Source of the DNA: Streptomyces sp. NBC_01304
GTDB lineage: Bacteria > Actinomycetota > Actinomycetes > Streptomycetales > Streptomycetaceae
Direction: 5' to 3'
Assembly (NCBI RefSeq): GCF_035975855.1
Contig: NZ_CP109055.1
Coordinates: 372,001-436,000 of the forward strand
Length of the DNA: 64,000 nt
Translations under genes and position numbers: made by a program
Part shown: positions 60,159-64,000 of the stretch, piece after piece
Numbering within the stretch: the first letter of the stretch is position 1
How the letters are laid out: each line of letters begins with the position of its first letter
The notes under the pieces: model-generated
What the model saw: only the letters and a program-made list of their open reading frames with translations
Told to the model about the DNA's origin: nothing
Database searches by the model: none

Positions 60159-62120
60159 ATGGTCACCAATGCCACCGCACCCCCGAACGCTTTCGTGCCA
60201 CCCGCCGTCGACATCAGGGCGCTGACCGCGCTGCTCGACGGCGAGTACGCCGCCGTCCGCGATCTGGTCCGCACCAACCTGTCGACGTACGCCTCCGTTT
60301 TCGAGGAGGCCGAGAGCCTCGGCATCGACGAGTTCCGCGAGCGGGTGCGTGAGCTGGTCGTCGCCCTGGCAGCGACCGGGCAGACAGGGATGGGCTTCCC
60401 CAAGGAGTACGGCGGCGGGGGCGACGTCGGCGCCTCGATCGCGGCGTTCGAGACCCTCGCTTTCGGCGATCTGTCGGTGCTGGTGAAGGTGGGTGTGCAG
60501 TTCGGTCTCTTCGGCGGCGCGATCCTGCAACTGGGCACCGAACGCCACCACGCGGCGTACCTGCCGGATGTGATCTCCGGGAAGCTCATGGGCTGCTTCG
60601 CGATGACCGAGACCGGACACGGCTCCAACGTCCAGGCACTGGGCACGGTGGCGACGTACGACAGCCACAGCCAGGAATTCGTCATCACCACGCACGGCGA
60701 TCAGGCCCGCAAGGACTACATCGGCAACGCCGCCCGGCACGCCGAGCTGGCCGTCGTCTTCGCGCAGCTGGAGGTGGACGGCCGGCGGGAGGGGGTGCAT
60801 GCGTTCGTGGTGCCGATCCGCGTCGGCGGCGCGGCGGCACCCGGTGTCCGTATCGAGGACGACGGCCGCAAGATGGGCCTCAACGGCGTGGACAACGGGC
60901 GGATCTGGTTCGACGGAGTGCGCGTGCCGCGCGAAGCGCTGCTCAACCGGTTCGCCGACGTCACCCCCGAGGGCACGTACGAGAGCTCGATCGAGAGCCC
61001 CAACCGGCGCTTCTTCACGATGCTGGGCACCCTGGTACAGGGCCGGGTCAGCGTCGGCGGCGGTGCGGTCAACGCCAGTAAGGTCGCGCTGGCGATCGCC
61101 ACGAAGTACGCGGTGCGGCGGCGGCAGTTCGAGGCCGACGCCGGATCCGAGGAGCAGTTGCTCCTCGACTACGGGATGCACCAGCGTCGGCTGCTTCCGC
61201 TCCTCGCGGCCACCTATGCGCTGCACTTCGCGCAGGACGTGGTGCGCACCCAGCTGCACGAGGTCTTCTCCGGGATCAAGGACGACGAGCAGGCACGGCG
61301 CGAGCTGGAATCGCGGGCGGCCGGCACCAAGGCACTCGGTACCTGGCACGCCACGCGCACGATCCAGGAGTGCCGCGAGGCATGCGGCGGCGCCGGCTAT
61401 CTGGCCGTCAACCGGTTCGCCGCCCTCAAGGCCGACAGCGACATCTTCACCACGTTCGAGGGCGACAACCATGTGCTGCTGCAGCTCGTGGCGAAGGGCC
61501 TGCTCACCGACTATGCGAGCGAGTTCGAAGACATGGACCAACTCGGCATGGTCCGCTTCGTCACCGGACTTGCCGTCGAAACGGTCATCGAGAAGACCTC
61601 GGTGCACAAGCTGCTCGAGCGGGTGCGTGACCTCCTGCCCGGCGGTGACGACTGGGATCAGGAGGCGGGGCTGCTCGACCCCGACTACCAGCTCGCCATG
61701 CTCCGTTATCGCGAGGAGCACATGCTCGCCGGTGTGGCCCGGCGGCTCAAGCGCGGAGTCGAAGACCAAAAGGCCCACCCCGGCGCGGTGTTCTCCCGGG
61801 TCCAGGACCACGTCATCGCCGTGGCCCGCGCGCACATGGAGCGCCTGGTCCTCGAGGCGTTCACCGACAAGCTGCGCGCGATGCCCGAGGGCGGAAACAA
61901 GACGGCGCTGCGCCTGCTCTGCGACCTCTACGCCCTGTCGACGATCGAGGCGGACCGGGCCTGGTTCATGGAACACGGGCGGCTGAGCGTCCAGCGCTCC
62001 AAGGCCATCAGCCGTGAGGTGAACGACCTCTGCCACAAGATCCGGCCGATCGCCGTCGACCTCGTCGACGCGTGGGGCATTCCGCCGGTGATGCTGCGCT
62101 CGCCCGAGCTGATCGGCTGA
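60159..62120 (+). CDS. Acyl-CoA dehydrogenase/oxidase family enzyme
   Basis: 653 residues, the length of acyl-CoA oxidases (about 650) rather than of dehydrogenases (about 390). FAD-binding flavoenzymes that introduce the 2,3-double bond. MGCFAMTETGHGSNVQALGT (about 145-165) is the FAD-loop motif; RFFTMLGTLVQGRVSVGGGA and AGYLAVNRFAALKADSDIFTT lead to FEGDNHVLLQ, where Glu is the expected catalytic base. Transfer of electrons to oxygen or ETF cannot be told from sequence. The ATG at 60159 has a weak ribosome-binding site. Confidence 0.92.
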   Translation: MVTNATAPPNAFVPPAVDIRALTALLDGEYAAVRDLVRTNLSTYASVFEEAESLGIDEFRERVRELVVALAATGQTGMGFPKEYGGGGDVGASIAAFETLAFGDLSVLVKVGVQFGLFGGAILQLGTERHHAAYLPDVISGKLMGCFAMTETGHGSNVQALGTVATYDSHSQEFVITTHGDQARKDYIGNAARHAELAVVFAQLEVDGRREGVHAFVVPIRVGGAAAPGVRIEDDGRKMGLNGVDNGRIWFDGVRVPREALLNRFADVTPEGTYESSIESPNRRFFTMLGTLVQGRVSVGGGAVNASKVALAIATKYAVRRRQFEADAGSEEQLLLDYGMHQRRLLPLLAATYALHFAQDVVRTQLHEVFSGIKDDEQARRELESRAAGTKALGTWHATRTIQECREACGGAGYLAVNRFAALKADSDIFTTFEGDNHVLLQLVAKGLLTDYASEFEDMDQLGMVRFVTGLAVETVIEKTSVHKLLERVRDLLPGGDDWDQEAGLLDPDYQLAMLRYREEHMLAGVARRLKRGVEDQKAHPGAVFSRVQDHVIAVARAHMERLVLEAFTDKLRAMPEGGNKTALRLLCDLYALSTIEADRAWFMEHGRLSVQRSKAISREVNDLCHKIRPIAVDLVDAWGIPPVMLRSPELIG

Positions 62121-62281
62121 CCCGTACGCGGGTGAGGGCGGCGCTCATGCATGGGCGCCGCCGCCCTCCGTTCCGCTCCTCGGGGTGGGCGCCGGACATC
62201 CAAACCTGGCCCACTGGGCGGGATAGGGCCCGCAGAGACCGGTGTCCGCGCCGTGCGACCGCTGCAGCGGCCCCGCGCGGC

Positions 62282-63304
62282 TCAGTCCTCCCAGTCCGCG
62301 TCGTCGCCGCCGCGCATGGTGCGCCATCCCTGGAGGTCTTCCAGCGCCTTCCGCGTCAACTGGGCGTACTGCACCGGGCACTCCCACAGCTCACGGGCCG
62401 ACAGCTCGACGGGCACGGGGGTTTCGGGATGGTCCTGCGGCGCGTACAGGTGGACCACCGCGCGGTACCGGGACCGCACGTCGGAACTGGCGGTGGACCA
62501 GGGGTGCTTCGGATGCTCGCAGGAGACGTCCAGGTCGATGGTGGCGAGCGCGGCGGCCAGGTCGCGCGCGTAGGAGGGCGGCAGACCGGCGTACGACTGG
62601 GCGATGCCCATCCACAGGCACAGGAACAGGCCGATCCGCTCCTCGTCCCGCACCTGCCCGGTGAGCCAGCGGCGGGCGGACCACAGGGCGACCGGGCCGG
62701 TGTTGTCCTCCCAACTACGGCTGATCGCCTCCTGCATGGCGACGAGGTCGAGGCGGCCGTCGTCCAGGACGAACTGTGCGTCCAGAGGGGAGACGTCGAT
62801 GCCACCGAAGAGCTGCTGCTGCGCCTCGCGCAGGCGGCCCAGGGCCTCATCGACCAGGTCCGCGAGAAATCCCTCGCAGTCGAACACCACCAGCTCTTGC
62901 TCGTCGAGACCGTAGTCCTCGGCGAATGCGGCCCGTCCGCCCTCGGTCAGCATGCTCACCCCCGCCTCGACCTGGTACTCCGAGTCCAGCTGCGCCGGGT
63001 GGGCGCCGGCCGGGCAGATGCAGGAGGCCCGGTCCAACTGCGTACGGAACCCGTCCAGGGCCCGTATGTACGAGGCGAACACGGACTTGCTGAAGATGCG
63101 TGCGCCGACGTACCAGCAGGTGGCATGCAGGAGCATCGTGTACCCGGTCCGCTCCCGGCGACCCTGCGGGGTGGCGTCGCGGCCGAGCGCCTCCCCCGCG
63201 TCGTCGGCGAGGACGGCGAGGGTCGATTCGGGATCCACATAGGGGTAATCACTGACGATCCCGGACAGGTCGGAGATCAGTTCGCGGTGGTCGGCAGACA
63301 GCAT
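62282..63304 (-). CDS. Protein of unknown function, helical with a CxC motif
   Basis: 340 residues from the ATG at 63302-63304; a longer in-frame start region is unlikely. The sequence is largely helical (RELISDLSGIVSDYPYVDPE; YIRALDGFRTQLDRASCICP with C-x-C; ELVVFDCEGFLADLVDEALG; IGLFLCLWMGIAQSYAGLPP). No membrane segment, signal or known domain is recognised. It converges with the acyl-CoA oxidase gene. Confidence 0.75.
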   Translation of the reverse strand: MLSADHRELISDLSGIVSDYPYVDPESTLAVLADDAGEALGRDATPQGRRERTGYTMLLHATCWYVGARIFSKSVFASYIRALDGFRTQLDRASCICPAGAHPAQLDSEYQVEAGVSMLTEGGRAAFAEDYGLDEQELVVFDCEGFLADLVDEALGRLREAQQQLFGGIDVSPLDAQFVLDDGRLDLVAMQEAISRSWEDNTGPVALWSARRWLTGQVRDEERIGLFLCLWMGIAQSYAGLPPSYARDLAAALATIDLDVSCEHPKHPWSTASSDVRSRYRAVVHLYAPQDHPETPVPVELSARELWECPVQYAQLTRKALEDLQGWRTMRGGDDADWED

Positions 63305-63500
63305 GGGCGTCACTTCAGTCACATCCGTAACTGACGACTGCGCAGGTCTGACGGTTCCCCCGGCACACGTCACGGATGGCCCCGTCGGCCTCGCCCTGAG
63401 TCCGGAGGGCGGGGAGGCACGCGACGTTCTGCGTGAGGATGTCGAGCGGTTCGGGTTCGGATGAATCGGCCGCAGCCATCCACGGGCCTGCATGCGGGCA

Positions 63501-64000
63501 CTACGCGGCAGGGCTTCCCGAGGTGGCGCGCGAGAAGTCGTACACCGCCCAGTCGGTGAGCGTGCGATAACCGAGGCGCTGGTAGAGGGCGTTGCTCGTG
63601 GGGTTGGCCAGGTCCGCGAACAGCACGACGTCCCGCGCGCCCGCTGCCAGCGCGGCGCGGCTCACCTCCGCGGCCACTGCGCCCGCATAGCCGCGGCCGC
63701 GCAGTTCGGCCGAGGTGTAGACGATGTCCACCTGGATCTGGCCGCCGATCAGCGGGTTCATGCCTGCGACGGAGACCGGCGTGCCGTCCGGGGTCTCCCA
63801 GAGTGTGTAGCGCTTGTCGGCGAAGCGGGTGTCGGCCCATATGCCGGCATCGATGACCACGTCCTCCCCCACAGCCCGGGCGAACTCACCGCACCAGAAC
63901 ATCACTTGGTCAAGCTCCTGCTCGCCCAGGACACGACCGCGGCCTGCCGGCATCGGCTCCGGCGGGGTCAGCCTGTCGAGGCGATACAGACGCAGCCGCG
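63501..64000 (-). CDS. GNAT N-acetyltransferase (5' end beyond window)
   Basis: The frame is open to the window edge; about 166 residues are visible (the in-frame ATG at 63953 is probably internal, since RLYRLDRLTPPEP precedes it). The GNAT core is clear: VDIVYTSAELRGRGYAGAVA (acetyl-CoA loop R-G-R-G-Y-A), then DVVLFADLANPTSNALYQRL and GYRTLTDWAVYDF. The acceptor is unknown. The gap 63305-63500 shows nothing I can support. Confidence 0.85.
   Translation of the reverse strand, partial: RLRLYRLDRLTPPEPMPAGRGRVLGEQELDQVMFWCGEFARAVGEDVVIDAGIWADTRFADKRYTLWETPDGTPVSVAGMNPLIGGQIQVDIVYTSAELRGRGYAGAVAAEVSRAALAAGARDVVLFADLANPTSNALYQRLGYRTLTDWAVYDFSRATSGSPAA

Noticed and set aside
60120..62036. A 638-codon minus-strand open frame
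   Set aside because: It lies exactly antisense to the acyl-CoA oxidase-like gene and has no family features.
1..64000. CRISPR arrays, tRNA and rRNA genes
   Set aside because: No regularly spaced repeats of the required type, and no recognisable tRNA or rRNA sequence, were seen by eye; a scan with dedicated tools could still find a tRNA.

Overview
The window is GC-rich DNA with strong third-position G/C bias, many GTG starts and actinobacterial families (conservon-type NIT sensor, SepF, AfsR-like STAND ATPase, STAS antagonist, DUF6233, MalR-type sugar operons). It fits a Streptomyces or close relative. The dense regulators, secreted proteins, gene fragments and transposon scars suggest accessory or chromosome-arm DNA rather than core. 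I saw no rRNA, tRNA or CRISPR array.

Layout. 1-7.1 kb: an epoxide hydrolase cut by the window edge and its divergent TetR gene around a perfect palindromic operator, then a STAND/NB-ARC ATPase, a secreted protein, a small membrane protein and a STAS protein. 7.9-12.6 kb: an 836-residue PKD/Ig-like protein with four C-terminal membrane segments, then a ThiF-like adenylyltransferase translationally coupled to a GNAT acetyltransferase. 12.6-18.1 kb: transposase and oxidoreductase fragments, an HxlR/AhpD-like pair, and a 3.6 kb structure with 169-bp inverted termini and a 9-bp target duplication that carries a lipoprotein gene. 18.4-25.3 kb: a 1458-residue fusion of a nitrate/nitrite-sensor-type histidine-kinase-like protein to a CHAT (caspase-like) domain, a truncated GAF-PAS protein and an L,D-transpeptidase. 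25.5-26.3 kb: a secreted collagen-like protein.

26.7-47.4 kb is mostly sugar catabolism. A LacI gene, a MalEFG-type ABC importer, a GH87 alpha-1,3-glucanase and a GH13 alpha-glucosidase form a probable alpha-glucan locus: cleave outside, import, hydrolyse inside. Next is an LplB/YtcP/Tat-lipoprotein importer with a Gfo/Idh/MocA oxidoreductase, preceded by phased 16-bp repeats. After a DeoR gene, a SepF-like gene and an orphan terpene cyclase come a LacI gene divergent from a TIM-barrel isomerase/Gfo-Idh pair.

47.8-64 kb: a membrane protein, an LtrA/GlxA chimera, a secreted protein with WPRGSGVAP repeats, an MFS exporter with its TetR regulator, a methyltransferase and a SUKH protein lying between diverged inverted repeats of insertion-sequence type, further transposase fragments, and AraC, amidase, cupin, acyl-CoA oxidase-like and GNAT genes.

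The most interesting item is the sensor-kinase/CHAT fusion (18404-22780). The nested transposon with its target duplication and the repeat-flanked methyltransferase/SUKH cargo follow.
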